Below are positions 8,122-16,371 of a DNA stretch of 64,000 bases, piece by piece. The position numbers and the translations under genes are program-made. Where the stretch lies: positions 6,219,001 to 6,283,000 of the forward strand of contig NZ_CP162553.1 in NCBI RefSeq assembly GCF_040939785.1, written 5' to 3'. Under the pieces are notes generated by a model that was given only the letters and a program-made list of their open reading frames with translations, made no database searches and was not told the origin of the DNA. This DNA comes from Bradyrhizobium lupini (lineage in GTDB: Bacteria > Pseudomonadota > Alphaproteobacteria > Rhizobiales > Xanthobacteraceae). Each line of letters begins with the position of its first letter. The first letter of the stretch is position 1.

Positions 8122-9093
8122 ATGAAGATACTCACCGGCGTCATCGCAGCCGCTCTGCTGGCGGTCTCAGCCCCCTTGGCGACCGCACGCGATTTCCGTT
8201 CCGCCGACATCCATCCCGCCGATTATCCAACCGTCGAGGCCGTCAAGTTCATGGGCAAGCAGCTCGCCGCGGCGAGCGGCGGCAAGCTCGGCGTGAAGGT
8301 GTTCCCCAACGGTGCGCTGGGCTCCGAGAAGGACACCATCGAGCAGCTCAAGATCGGCGCCCTCGACATGATGCGGATCAACGCATCGCCCTTGAACAAC
8401 TTCGTGCCGGAAACCATCGCGTTGTGCCTGCCCTTCATCTTCCGGGACACGCAGCACATGCGTACCGTCCTTGACGGGCCGATCGGCGACGAGATCCTGG
8501 CGGCCATGGCGCCCGCAGGCCTGATCGGCCTTGCCTATTACGACAGCGGCGCCCGGTCCATTTACACCGTCAAGGCACCGATCAAGTCGCTCGCGGACGT
8601 CAAGGGTCTGAAAATCCGCGTCCAGCAATCCGACCTGTGGGTCGGCATGATCCAGAGCCTCGGGGCCAATCCGACCCCGATGCCCTATGGCGAGGTCTAT
8701 ACCGCTCTCAAGACCGGTCTGGTGGACGCTGCCGAGAACAACTGGCCCTCTTACGAGTCCTCGCGCCACTTCGAGGCCGCCAAGTTCTACAACGTCACCG
8801 AGCACTCCCTGGCGCCCGAAGTTCTCGTGATGTCCAAGACGGTCTGGGACACGCTGAGCAAGGAGGACCAGGCGATGGTCCGCAAGGCGGCCAAGGAATC
8901 GGTGCCCGTCATGCGCAAGCTCTGGGACGAACGCGAGCAGGCCTCCCGCAAAACGGTCGAAGCGGCCGGCGTTCAGGTCGTGACGATCGCCAACAAGGCG
9001 GAGTTCGTCGATGCGATGAAGCCGGTGTACGACAAGTTCGCGGGTGACGAGAAGCTGAAGAGCCTCGTCAAGCGTATCCAGGACACGAAGTAA
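8122..9093 (+). CDS. dctP: TRAP transporter substrate-binding protein DctP
   Basis: A 323-residue periplasmic solute-binding protein of the DctP family, with a signal peptide of about 22 residues ending in ATA. Family features are visible: GALGSEKDTIEQLKIGALDM near the N-terminus, the KIRVQQSDLW region with the conserved arginine that binds a carboxylate in most DctP proteins, and PMPYGEVYTALKTGLVDAAENN. It delivers an organic acid, often a sugar acid or aromatic acid, to the DctQM membrane pair encoded next. AGGAGG lies 8 bases before the ATG. The exact ligand cannot be read from the sequence. Confidence 0.93.
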   Translation: MKILTGVIAAALLAVSAPLATARDFRSADIHPADYPTVEAVKFMGKQLAAASGGKLGVKVFPNGALGSEKDTIEQLKIGALDMMRINASPLNNFVPETIALCLPFIFRDTQHMRTVLDGPIGDEILAAMAPAGLIGLAYYDSGARSIYTVKAPIKSLADVKGLKIRVQQSDLWVGMIQSLGANPTPMPYGEVYTALKTGLVDAAENNWPSYESSRHFEAAKFYNVTEHSLAPEVLVMSKTVWDTLSKEDQAMVRKAAKESVPVMRKLWDEREQASRKTVEAAGVQVVTIANKAEFVDAMKPVYDKFAGDEKLKSLVKRIQDTK

Positions 9094-9153
9094 GGCCATA
9101 GCGTCGGTCCGGCGTTGCCGACTGGCGACGCCTGACCGACGCATTGGACGCGC

Positions 9154-9177
9154 GCAAGGAGACTTGCAAGGAGACTT
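9154..9177 (+). repeat. 12-bp tandem duplication carrying the dctQ ribosome site
   Basis: GCAAGGAGACTT occurs twice head to tail (9154-9165 and 9166-9177). Each copy has AAGGAG; the second copy is 6 bases from ATG 9180 and is correctly placed as the Shine-Dalgarno sequence. Confidence 0.85.
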
Positions 9178-9179
9178 GG

Positions 9180-9728
9180 ATGACAGACCCTCACGTCGCA
9201 GACCACGAACTGGACGTAGCCGGACGCCCGTCCACCGGCTTGCTGTCCCGGATCAATGCTCCCGTCGCTCGGCTAGGGATGTACCTGTCGGTGACCGGGC
9301 TGCTCGTCATCGTCACCATCGTCTTCTACCAGGTGTTCGGACGTTACGTGCTCAATTCCAGCCCGACCTGGACGGAGAACCTTGCGCTGGTTCTTATCCT
9401 GTATGTCACGTTGATCGGCGCCGCCGTCGGCGTGCGCGATGCCGGGCATATCGGCATGGACAGTTTGCTGGTGATGCTGCCGGATCGCGCGCGGGAGAAG
9501 ATCGAGCTTGTCATCCACGTCCTGGTCGCCGGCTTCGGCGTCGCGATGGCCTATAACGGCTGGATCCTCGGAGCGTCGGTCGGAACCGTGAAGATCCCCA
9601 ATCTCGGGCTGCCCGAAGTCATCCGCTACGTGCCGCTGATCGCCTCCGGCGTCCTGATCGTCTCCTTTTCAATCGAGCACATCATCGCTCTCCTGCGCGG
9701 CGAAGAGGTCGTCCCCTCATGGAACTGA
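9180..9728 (+). CDS. dctQ: TRAP transporter small permease DctQ
   Basis: A 182-residue membrane protein with four hydrophobic segments and the DctQ signature region YQVFGRYVLNSSPTWTENLAL, which is near diagnostic for the family. Together with DctM it forms the ion-driven importer fed by DctP. The frame is open from 9144, but ATG 9180 has AAGGAG 6 bases upstream. Its last 10 bases overlap the start of dctM, as is usual in these operons. Confidence 0.92.
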   Translation: MTDPHVADHELDVAGRPSTGLLSRINAPVARLGMYLSVTGLLVIVTIVFYQVFGRYVLNSSPTWTENLALVLILYVTLIGAAVGVRDAGHIGMDSLLVMLPDRAREKIELVIHVLVAGFGVAMAYNGWILGASVGTVKIPNLGLPEVIRYVPLIASGVLIVSFSIEHIIALLRGEEVVPSWN

Positions 9729-11011
9729 TCATCCTCGGCGCCACTTTCTTCGGCTTCCTGGTCCTCGGCGTCCCCGTCGCCTTCGCGATCGGCCTCTCGG
9801 CGATTTGCACCATCCTCTACGAAGGCCTGCCGGTCGCCGTCATCTTCCAGCAGATGATGTCCGGGATGAACATCTTCTCCTTCCTCGCCATCCCGTTCTT
9901 CGTCTTCAGCGGTGAGCTGATGCTGCATGGCGGCGTCGCCGACAAGATCGTGCAGCTTGCCAAGAATCTCGTCGGACACATCCGCGGCGGGCTCGGCATG
10001 TCGAACGTGGTCGCCTGCACGCTGTTCGGCGGCGTGTCCGGCTCGCCCGTGGCCGACGTGTCGGCGATGGGGGCCGTGATGATCCCCATGATGAAGAAGG
10101 AAGGTTTCGACACCGACTACGCCGTCAACGTCACCACCCATGCCTCGCTGGTCGGAGCGCTGATGCCGACCAGCCACAACATGATCATCTATGCGCTCGC
10201 CGCCGGCGGCAAGGTTTCGATCGGCGCGCTGATCGCCGCCGGGCTCCTGCCGGCCCTGGTGCTGATGGTGTGCATGCTGGTCGCCGCTTACGCGGTCGCG
10301 GTGAAGCGAGGCTATCCGGCCGGCAAGTTCCCGGGCTGGCCCGCGGTTTTTCGCTCGTTCGCTGCCGCTCTGCCCGGGCTTCTGATCGTCGGCATCATCC
10401 TGGCGGGCATCCTGTCCGGTGTGTTCACGGCCACCGAATCCGCGGCCGTCGCGGTCACCTATACGATCCTGCTGACGTTCTTCATCTACCGCACCATGAC
10501 CTTGCCGAACTTCCTGCGCGCTGCGGCCAAGGCGGTGAAGACGACGGGCGTGGTGCTGCTGCTGATCGGCGTCTCCACCATGTTCCAGTATCTGATGGGG
10601 CTTTACGAGGTTGCCGACTTCGCCGGCGAGATGATGAGCAAGGTCTCGACCCAGCCCTGGGTCATCTTCCTGCTCATCAACGTCATCCTGTTCGTGCTCG
10701 GCACGTTCATGGACATGGCGGCGACCATCCTGATCTGCACGCCCATCTTCCTGCCGATCGCGATGAAGGCGGGCATGGACCCGGTGCAGTTCGGCATGCT
10801 GATGCTGATCAACTGCGCGCTCGGGCTGAACACCCCGCCGGTCGGGACGACGCAGTTCGTGGGCTGCGCCATCGGCGGCATCTCGGTGGGTGCGGTGATG
10901 CGCACCATCCTGCCATTCTACGCCGCCCTGATCGCAGCTCTGATGTTCGTGACCTACGTTCCCGCCTTCTCGCTGTGGCTGCCCCGCCTGCTGATGGGCT
11001 ACAAGGGATAG
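9719..11011 (+). CDS. dctM: TRAP transporter large permease DctM
   Basis: A 430-residue protein with about 12 hydrophobic segments. Typical DctM stretches are visible: FFVFSGELMLHGGVADKIV, GVSGSPVADVSAMGAVMIP, and LINCALGLNTPPVGTT near the C-terminus. It is the transport-conducting subunit of the TRAP system. It overlaps dctQ by 10 bases and is followed 23 bases later by a short-chain dehydrogenase gene, so the imported substrate is likely an alcohol or hydroxy acid that is then oxidised. Confidence 0.94.
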   Translation: MELIILGATFFGFLVLGVPVAFAIGLSAICTILYEGLPVAVIFQQMMSGMNIFSFLAIPFFVFSGELMLHGGVADKIVQLAKNLVGHIRGGLGMSNVVACTLFGGVSGSPVADVSAMGAVMIPMMKKEGFDTDYAVNVTTHASLVGALMPTSHNMIIYALAAGGKVSIGALIAAGLLPALVLMVCMLVAAYAVAVKRGYPAGKFPGWPAVFRSFAAALPGLLIVGIILAGILSGVFTATESAAVAVTYTILLTFFIYRTMTLPNFLRAAAKAVKTTGVVLLLIGVSTMFQYLMGLYEVADFAGEMMSKVSTQPWVIFLLINVILFVLGTFMDMAATILICTPIFLPIAMKAGMDPVQFGMLMLINCALGLNTPPVGTTQFVGCAIGGISVGAVMRTILPFYAALIAALMFVTYVPAFSLWLPRLLMGYKG

Positions 11012-11034
11012 CAGCAACGCAGGGAGAATCTTCC

Positions 11035-11841
11035 GTGACCGACTATCGCAAGCTCTTCGATCTCACCGGCAAGACGGCCGTGGTGCTCGGCGCGGCCTCG
11101 GGCATCGGCAAGTCGTCGGCCGAGGCGCTGGCCGGGCTCGGCGCCCGTGTCGTCTGCGCCGATCGTGCGCTTGACGCCGCCGAAGCAACCGCCGCCGGCC
11201 TTCGTGAGAAGGGCGGCTGGGCCGAGGCGGCTGCGTGTGACGCCGCGAGCGCTGCGGACGTCAATGCGCTGGCCAAGACCGTGATGCAGAAATTTTCGCG
11301 GCTCGACATCGCGGTGACGACGCCCGGGCTCAACATCCGTAAGACCATCCTCGACTACACCGAGGAGGATCTCGACCGCGTCCTCAACCTCAATATCAAG
11401 GGCACGGTCTGGTTCTTCCAGGCTTTCGGCCGCATCATGGTCGAGCAGAAGGGCGGCAGCATCATTGCCTGCTCCTCGGTGCGGGCGGTGACCATCGAGC
11501 CCGGCCTCGGCGTCTACGGCTCGACCAAGGCCGCCATCGGCCTGCTGGTGAAGGGCTTTGCCTCCGAGGTCGGACGTTCCGGCGTGCGGGTCAACGCGAT
11601 CGCGCCGAGCATCGCCGAGACCGCGCTGACCGGCCCGTTCAAGCAGCGTCCCGACATCTACAATCTCTACGCCGGTCACACCGTGTTCAACCGCTGGAGC
11701 AGCGCCGACGAGGTCGCGACCGCCGTGGCCTATCTCGCCTCGGACGCCGCGAGCTATGTCAGCGGCAGCACGCTATTCGTCGATGGCGGCTGGACGGCCG
11801 TCGACGGGCCGCCGACCGGCCTCACCCAGTTGCACACGTAG
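11035..11841 (+). CDS. Short-chain dehydrogenase/reductase (SDR)
   Basis: A 268-residue classical SDR. The cofactor motif is GAASGIG (residues 19-25); the catalytic residues are Ser148 in CSSVRA, Tyr161 and Lys165 in YGSTK. The usual NNAG motif after strand 4 reads TTPGLN here, an uncommon substitution. The end (YVSGSTLFVDGGWTAVDGP) is standard. GTG 11035 is chosen because GGGAG lies about 7 bases upstream and the N-terminus then fits the family. It is last in the dctPQM operon and probably oxidises the imported compound. Confidence 0.9.
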   Translation: MTDYRKLFDLTGKTAVVLGAASGIGKSSAEALAGLGARVVCADRALDAAEATAAGLREKGGWAEAAACDAASAADVNALAKTVMQKFSRLDIAVTTPGLNIRKTILDYTEEDLDRVLNLNIKGTVWFFQAFGRIMVEQKGGSIIACSSVRAVTIEPGLGVYGSTKAAIGLLVKGFASEVGRSGVRVNAIAPSIAETALTGPFKQRPDIYNLYAGHTVFNRWSSADEVATAVAYLASDAASYVSGSTLFVDGGWTAVDGPPTGLTQLHT

Positions 11842-11850
11842 GGCGCTTAC

Positions 11851-12549
11851 CTACCCGGTGAAGCCGGCGCGCTGGCGCAGGTCCTTGCGGTCTGCGCCGG
11901 TCAGCAACGCGATCAGCGCGGCCGCCTCTTGCGGATGTGCGGCCCGCGTGGTCACGCCGGCCGTGTACATCGTCACGAGCTCGCAGCCCGGCGGCAGCGC
12001 TCCTGACAGTGCGATGCCGTCGGTCGCGATAATCTCGGTAGCCTGGGTGCAGCCGATCGGATGCGCGGCGGTGGATGCCGCAAGCTCCCGCATCGCGGTC
12101 GCGCCGTTCGGAAAGATTTTCAGGCGCGAGGCGACCTCGTTGGCGATGCCCAGCTGATCCAGCACTTTTGCAACGTGTTGTCCGGCGGTCGAGGCTTTCG
12201 TATCAGGGACGTAGATCGCGTCGGCGCTGCGCAGCACCTCGCGCAGGTCAGTTTCGGTCTTCACCGTCACCATGGGATCGCGGCTGCGGACCGCCAGCGC
12301 GGTTTCGACCCGCCCGACATTTGTGATCGAGGAGGGGATGACGAGCTTCTCTTCGGCAAGCTTTGCAAGCAGCGCCTGCGTCAGGATCACCAGATCGGCC
12401 GCCGTTCCCGTGCGCAGCTTGTCGGCCATGATGCCGACCGCGCCGAACTCGCCGTCGATGCCGAAGCCGGTCTGCGTCTTGAAGGGATCGCTGAGGCCGC
12501 GCACCAGGCCTTGCGCCGCGCCTCCGCTCGAAATGCTCACTGTCGTCAC
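11851..12549 (-). CDS. ModA-like substrate-binding-domain protein without signal peptide
   Basis: A 232-residue protein with the fold signature of molybdate/anion-type extracellular binding proteins (SSGGAAQGLVRGLSDPF; VILTQALLAKLAEE; GIALSGALPPG; ALIALLTGADRKDLRQRAGF). Unlike true binding proteins it shows no signal peptide: the mature fold starts at residue 4, so it should stay in the cytoplasm. The GTG start at 12549 overlaps the stop of the upstream molybdenum hydroxylase gene (GTGA), so the two are translationally coupled. A role in handling molybdate or cofactor for that enzyme is an inference. It ends 9 bases from the convergent SDR gene. Confidence 0.8.
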   Translation of the reverse strand: MTTVSISSGGAAQGLVRGLSDPFKTQTGFGIDGEFGAVGIMADKLRTGTAADLVILTQALLAKLAEEKLVIPSSITNVGRVETALAVRSRDPMVTVKTETDLREVLRSADAIYVPDTKASTAGQHVAKVLDQLGIANEVASRLKIFPNGATAMRELAASTAAHPIGCTQATEIIATDGIALSGALPPGCELVTMYTAGVTTRAAHPQEAAALIALLTGADRKDLRQRAGFTG

Positions 12550-14681
12550 GATGCCAGCTCCATGGCTGCAATGATCTTGTCGCGGGTGATCGGCAGGTCG
12601 CGCACGCGCACGCCGAGGCAATCGTAAACGGCATTCGCGATCGCCGCCGTCACCGGGCCGTGGGCAGCCTCGCCGGCGCCGACCGGTTCGATCTCGGGCC
12701 GCTGCACGATCTCGACATCCACCATTGGCACCTCGCTGAAGGTGAGGATCGGATAGTCGGTCCACGACGTCGATGTGATGCGCATGCGGTCGAAGCGGAC
12801 GCGTTCCTTCAGCACCCAGCTCGTCGCCTGGATCGCGCCGCCCTCGATCTGGTTGATGACGCCGTCGGGATTGATGGCCTCGCCGACATCGACCGCAAGC
12901 GTCAGCCGCTTGACGCGGATGTCATCAGTGCCTTCGATCTCCGCAATCGCGGCGCAATAGGCCCCGGTGTTCTTGTAGCGGGCGAAGCCCACGCCATGAC
13001 CGATGCCGGCCTGCTTCTGCGGTTTCCACTGCGCGCGTCGTGCCGCGGCCCGGATGACGTCCTTTGCGCGTTCGTCGCGCAGATGACGCAGGCGGAACGC
13101 GATCGGGTCTTCGCCGCGCAGGGCGGCGACCTCGTCGAGCAGGGACTCGATCGCGAACACATTGCCTTGTCCGCCGAGTGTCCGCAATGCCGAGGTCCGC
13201 ACCGGCATGGTCAGCAGCCGGTGGCTCGTGACCGTCCAGGCCTTGAGGTCGTAGAGCGGAACGGAGTTGCGGTCGCCGCCGCCGCCATTGGCCGCGGGCG
13301 GATTGGTCGAGACCATGCGCGGGTAGGGGTTCGTAATCTCGGTTGCGGCAAGCAGCGCGGGCTGGGCCGCGCGCCCCGGCCGCGCCGCGTGGCCGTTGCT
13401 CCAGATCGCATGGCGCCAACTGACGATCTCGTTGTCCGCATCGAGGTCGGCCTCGATCTCGATCGCCATCGCCGCGCCGAACGGTGCGTGGGCCATCTCG
13501 TCGTGGCGCGACCACTGCACCCGCACCGGACGGCCGCCGGCCGCTTTCGCCAGGAGCACGGCATCGAGCGCGACGTCATCGGCGGCATTGTGTCCGTAGC
13601 AGCCGGCGCCCTCCATGTGCTCGACGACGATGTTTTTTGCCGGCAGCTTAAGCACGATCGCGAGGTCGGCGCGCAGCAGATAGACGCCTTGGCTGTGCGT
13701 CCAGACATGGACACGATCGCCGTTCCATCGGGCCATCGCACAGGACGGTGCGATCGAAGCATGCGCGATGTAGGGACGGATGAATTGCCGGCGGAGAGTG
13801 CGAGCAGCTTTCTTTATCGTTGCCGCAGTGGTCCTGGTGTCGATGACATCAGTCTCGACCGGCTGGCTCTTCAGAAATCCGGCCAGATCATTTTCATCCG
13901 GCAGCGGCTCGCCGGCCGACCATGTCGCCCCCTTGCGCAAGGCTTTCAGCGCGGCTTCCGCCGCTACCTCGCTGTCGGCAACCACGCCGGAAAAGCCGCC
14001 GTCGCGGACGATCGCGACGAGGCCGGGAACGGCTCGCGTCGCCGTCTCGTCGAGCGCGATCAGCCTGGCGCCCGAGATGTCCGGCCGCAGCACGCGTCCG
14101 TGCAGCAAGTTCGGCAGCGGACAGTCGTGAATAAAACGGTTCCGTGCGAATACTTTGTCGGGAATGTCGACGCGCTGGACCGAATGTCCGGCCACAGTGC
14201 GCTTGGCGACAATCTTCGCTGTCGCGCCGACGTTGGCGTCGTAGTCGAGCGAAACGTCGCAGGCCAACTCCCAATAGCTGGTCCTGACATTGCCGGGGCC
14301 CGAGATCGTGCCGTCATCGATCTCGAGCAGCGACGCATCGACGCCGAGACGTTCGGATGCCGCGGTGAGGAAGCGCTGGCGGACCTCGGCACAGGCGTGG
14401 CGCAGCGCGCGGCCGGACTGCTGGACCGAAAGGCTGCCCGAGGTGACACCCTCGTTCGGACTTGCCGCCGTGGAGGCGCGGATCATCTCGATGCGGCCAA
14501 TATCGACGTCGAGTTCGTCGGCTGCGATCTGTGCCAGGGCCGTGACGATGCCCTGGCCGATCTCGACTTTTCCGGGCGAGATCGCCACACGGCCCTCGCC
14601 GACGAGCTTCACCCAGGATGACAGCTTGGGATTGGCCGCAAGGCTGACCGGCAGTGTCGGGGCAGGGGACGGCGCACTCAT
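12546..14681 (-). CDS. Xanthine dehydrogenase family molybdopterin-binding subunit (isoquinoline 1-oxidoreductase beta-like)
   Basis: A 711-residue molybdenum hydroxylase large subunit, hydroxylating an aromatic N-heterocycle or aldehyde with water as oxygen donor. Visible family features are the early KVEIGQGIVTALAQIAADEL, HMEGAGCYGHNAADDVALDA, GVGFARYKNTGAYCAA, and near the C-terminus GAGEAAHGPVTAAIANAVYD with the conserved catalytic Glu. It lacks FAD and Fe-S domains; the Fe-S subunit is encoded just upstream with a 4-base ATGA overlap, which fixes the start at 14681. No twin-arginine signal is visible, whereas some relatives are periplasmic. Substrate unknown. Confidence 0.88.
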   Translation of the reverse strand: MSAPSPAPTLPVSLAANPKLSSWVKLVGEGRVAISPGKVEIGQGIVTALAQIAADELDVDIGRIEMIRASTAASPNEGVTSGSLSVQQSGRALRHACAEVRQRFLTAASERLGVDASLLEIDDGTISGPGNVRTSYWELACDVSLDYDANVGATAKIVAKRTVAGHSVQRVDIPDKVFARNRFIHDCPLPNLLHGRVLRPDISGARLIALDETATRAVPGLVAIVRDGGFSGVVADSEVAAEAALKALRKGATWSAGEPLPDENDLAGFLKSQPVETDVIDTRTTAATIKKAARTLRRQFIRPYIAHASIAPSCAMARWNGDRVHVWTHSQGVYLLRADLAIVLKLPAKNIVVEHMEGAGCYGHNAADDVALDAVLLAKAAGGRPVRVQWSRHDEMAHAPFGAAMAIEIEADLDADNEIVSWRHAIWSNGHAARPGRAAQPALLAATEITNPYPRMVSTNPPAANGGGGDRNSVPLYDLKAWTVTSHRLLTMPVRTSALRTLGGQGNVFAIESLLDEVAALRGEDPIAFRLRHLRDERAKDVIRAAARRAQWKPQKQAGIGHGVGFARYKNTGAYCAAIAEIEGTDDIRVKRLTLAVDVGEAINPDGVINQIEGGAIQATSWVLKERVRFDRMRITSTSWTDYPILTFSEVPMVDVEIVQRPEIEPVGAGEAAHGPVTAAIANAVYDCLGVRVRDLPITRDKIIAAMELAS

Positions 14682-15148
14682 GATGTCGCCATCTCCGCGG
14701 CCGCCCGCAGCACGGCGCGGACCATGCGGTTGTGCGATCCGCAGCGGCACAGATTGCGATCAAGCGCGGTTCTCACCTCCGCCTCCGTCGGCGACGGATT
14801 GCGCTTCAGCACCGCCGCCGCGCTGATCAGGATTCCCGAGACGCAATAGCCGCATTGCATCGCCTGCTCGGAGATAAAGGCGCGTTGCAGCGGATGCGGT
14901 TGGTCCGCGGTGCCGAGGCCTTCCACCGTGACGACCTCCTTGTTGGCGACCGACCACATCGGCATGTCGCAGGAGGCCATCGCGCGATCACCGACCATGA
15001 CATGGCAAGCGCCGCACTCGCCGGCCCCGCAGCCGAAATGCGGACTTGTGACGCCGAGCCGGCCGCGCAGCACATCGAGCAGCGTCTGATCCGGATCGGT
15101 CTCGACCGCCGTCGCCGTGCCGTTAAGCTGGAATTGAATGGTCGGCAT
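14678..15148 (-). CDS. (2Fe-2S)-binding subunit of molybdenum hydroxylase
   Basis: A 156-residue protein with both clusters of the family: plant-ferredoxin type Cys40, Cys45, Cys48 and Cys60 (FGCGAGECGACHV), and the helical-domain cluster Cys99, Cys102, Cys134 and Cys136 (QCGYCVSG, LCRCGSH). It passes electrons from the Mo centre to an acceptor; since no FAD subunit is encoded beside it, the acceptor may be a cytochrome, as in isoquinoline-oxidoreductase-type enzymes. It is the first gene of the pair, 15 bases behind the TctC-like gene. Confidence 0.92.
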   Translation of the reverse strand: MPTIQFQLNGTATAVETDPDQTLLDVLRGRLGVTSPHFGCGAGECGACHVMVGDRAMASCDMPMWSVANKEVVTVEGLGTADQPHPLQRAFISEQAMQCGYCVSGILISAAAVLKRNPSPTEAEVRTALDRNLCRCGSHNRMVRAVLRAAAEMATS

Positions 15149-15163
15149 TGTCGCGCTACGGCC

Positions 15164-16138
15164 TCAGGACTTGTCGAACTTCTTGACGACATCGGCCCAT
15201 TTCTCGATGTCGCCGCGCAGGAACTTGTCGAATTCTTCCGGCGTCATCGACATGGGCACCGCGCCCTGCGCAGTCCAGAGTTTGACGATGTCGGGACGCT
15301 TCACCATTGCGTTCACGGCTGCATTGAGCTTGTCGATCACGGGTTTCGGCGTGCCGGCCGGAGCCATCAGGCCGAGCCAGATCGTGGCTTCATAGCCTGC
15401 GACACCCGCCTCGATCGCCGTCGGCACGTTCGGCAGCACCGCTGAGCGCTGCTTGCCGGTGGTCGCGAGCGCGCGGACCTGGTTCTCGCCGATGTTCGGC
15501 GCCATCGCCGGCACGGCATCGATCATCATCTGCACCTGCCCGCCGATCACACCGCTGCGTGCCTCGCCACTGTTGCGATAGGGCACGTGGACGAGGTCGA
15601 TGCCGGCCATGGCTTTGAACAGCTCGCCGGCCATGTGATAGGGCGTGCCCTGGCCGGAGGAGGCGTAGTTCAATTTGCCCGGCTGCGACTTGGCGAGCGC
15701 AACGAACTCCTGCAGCGTCTTCGCTGCGACTTGCGGGTTCACCACGATGACGAGATCGGAAGAGTTCACCGGCGCGATCGGCGCGAGGTCGCGCATCAGC
15801 TCGTATTTGCGCTTGTCCGGCGTCAGCAGGGATTCGTTCGCGGTCTGGGTGTTGGACATCATCAGCAGCGTGTAGCCGTCGGCGGGCGACTTCGCCGCTT
15901 CGACTGTGCCGATGACGCCGCCCGCGCCGGTGCGGTTCTCGATCACGAAGGGCTGGCCAAAACTCTCCTGGAGCGCATTGCCGATCTGCCGGGCCGCGAC
16001 ATCGGCCGGCCCGCCGGCGCCGAAGGGCACGACGATCCGGACCGAATGGTTGGGATAGTCTTGCGCCAGGGACGGGGCTGCGGAGAATGCGCTGAGCAGG
16101 CCGGCGGCCAGCGCCAGCATGAATTGTCGGGCCGTCAC
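15164..16138 (-). CDS. Bug/TctC family tripartite tricarboxylate transporter binding protein
   Basis: A 324-residue periplasmic binding protein with a clear signal peptide (about 24 residues, ending in SLAQ). Bug-family marks are VRIVVPFGAGGPADVAARQI, ENRTGAGGVIGT, NYASSGQGTPYHM and LGLMAPAGTPKPVIDKLN. The GTG start at 16138 follows a strong GGGAGGTG. Bug proteins bind carboxylates, often for TctAB permeases encoded elsewhere; none is adjacent, so it may be an orphan. It heads the minus-strand operon with the molybdenum hydroxylase genes, suggesting that it captures that enzyme's substrate. Confidence 0.9.
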   Translation of the reverse strand: MTARQFMLALAAGLLSAFSAAPSLAQDYPNHSVRIVVPFGAGGPADVAARQIGNALQESFGQPFVIENRTGAGGVIGTVEAAKSPADGYTLLMMSNTQTANESLLTPDKRKYELMRDLAPIAPVNSSDLVIVVNPQVAAKTLQEFVALAKSQPGKLNYASSGQGTPYHMAGELFKAMAGIDLVHVPYRNSGEARSGVIGGQVQMMIDAVPAMAPNIGENQVRALATTGKQRSAVLPNVPTAIEAGVAGYEATIWLGLMAPAGTPKPVIDKLNAAVNAMVKRPDIVKLWTAQGAVPMSMTPEEFDKFLRGDIEKWADVVKKFDKS

Positions 16139-16371
16139 ACCCACCTCCCTGATGTCGTTCTTGTTGTTGGGCACTGTAGCGGCAGGGGAGGCGGACTGTC
16201 GACGCCTCACAAGGCGATGCCGCCTGGAATATCGGGCGGTTTTCGGTGTGGCGGCGCCGCTCTTCGCGGTCACGGCAGGAACCGGCGGCGCACGCGGTCT
16301 GAGCAAATCGCATGGGCATTGCCGGATAAATACCCTCGGCTGACAGGTCTTTTGGTGTTACCAAATTGGAC

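Noticed and set aside
12660..14621. Long open frame (653 codons) on the plus strand opposite the molybdenum hydroxylase
   Set aside because: It is Arg/Asp/His-rich with no domain and lies fully antisense to a clear enzyme gene; this is the usual shadow in high-GC DNA.
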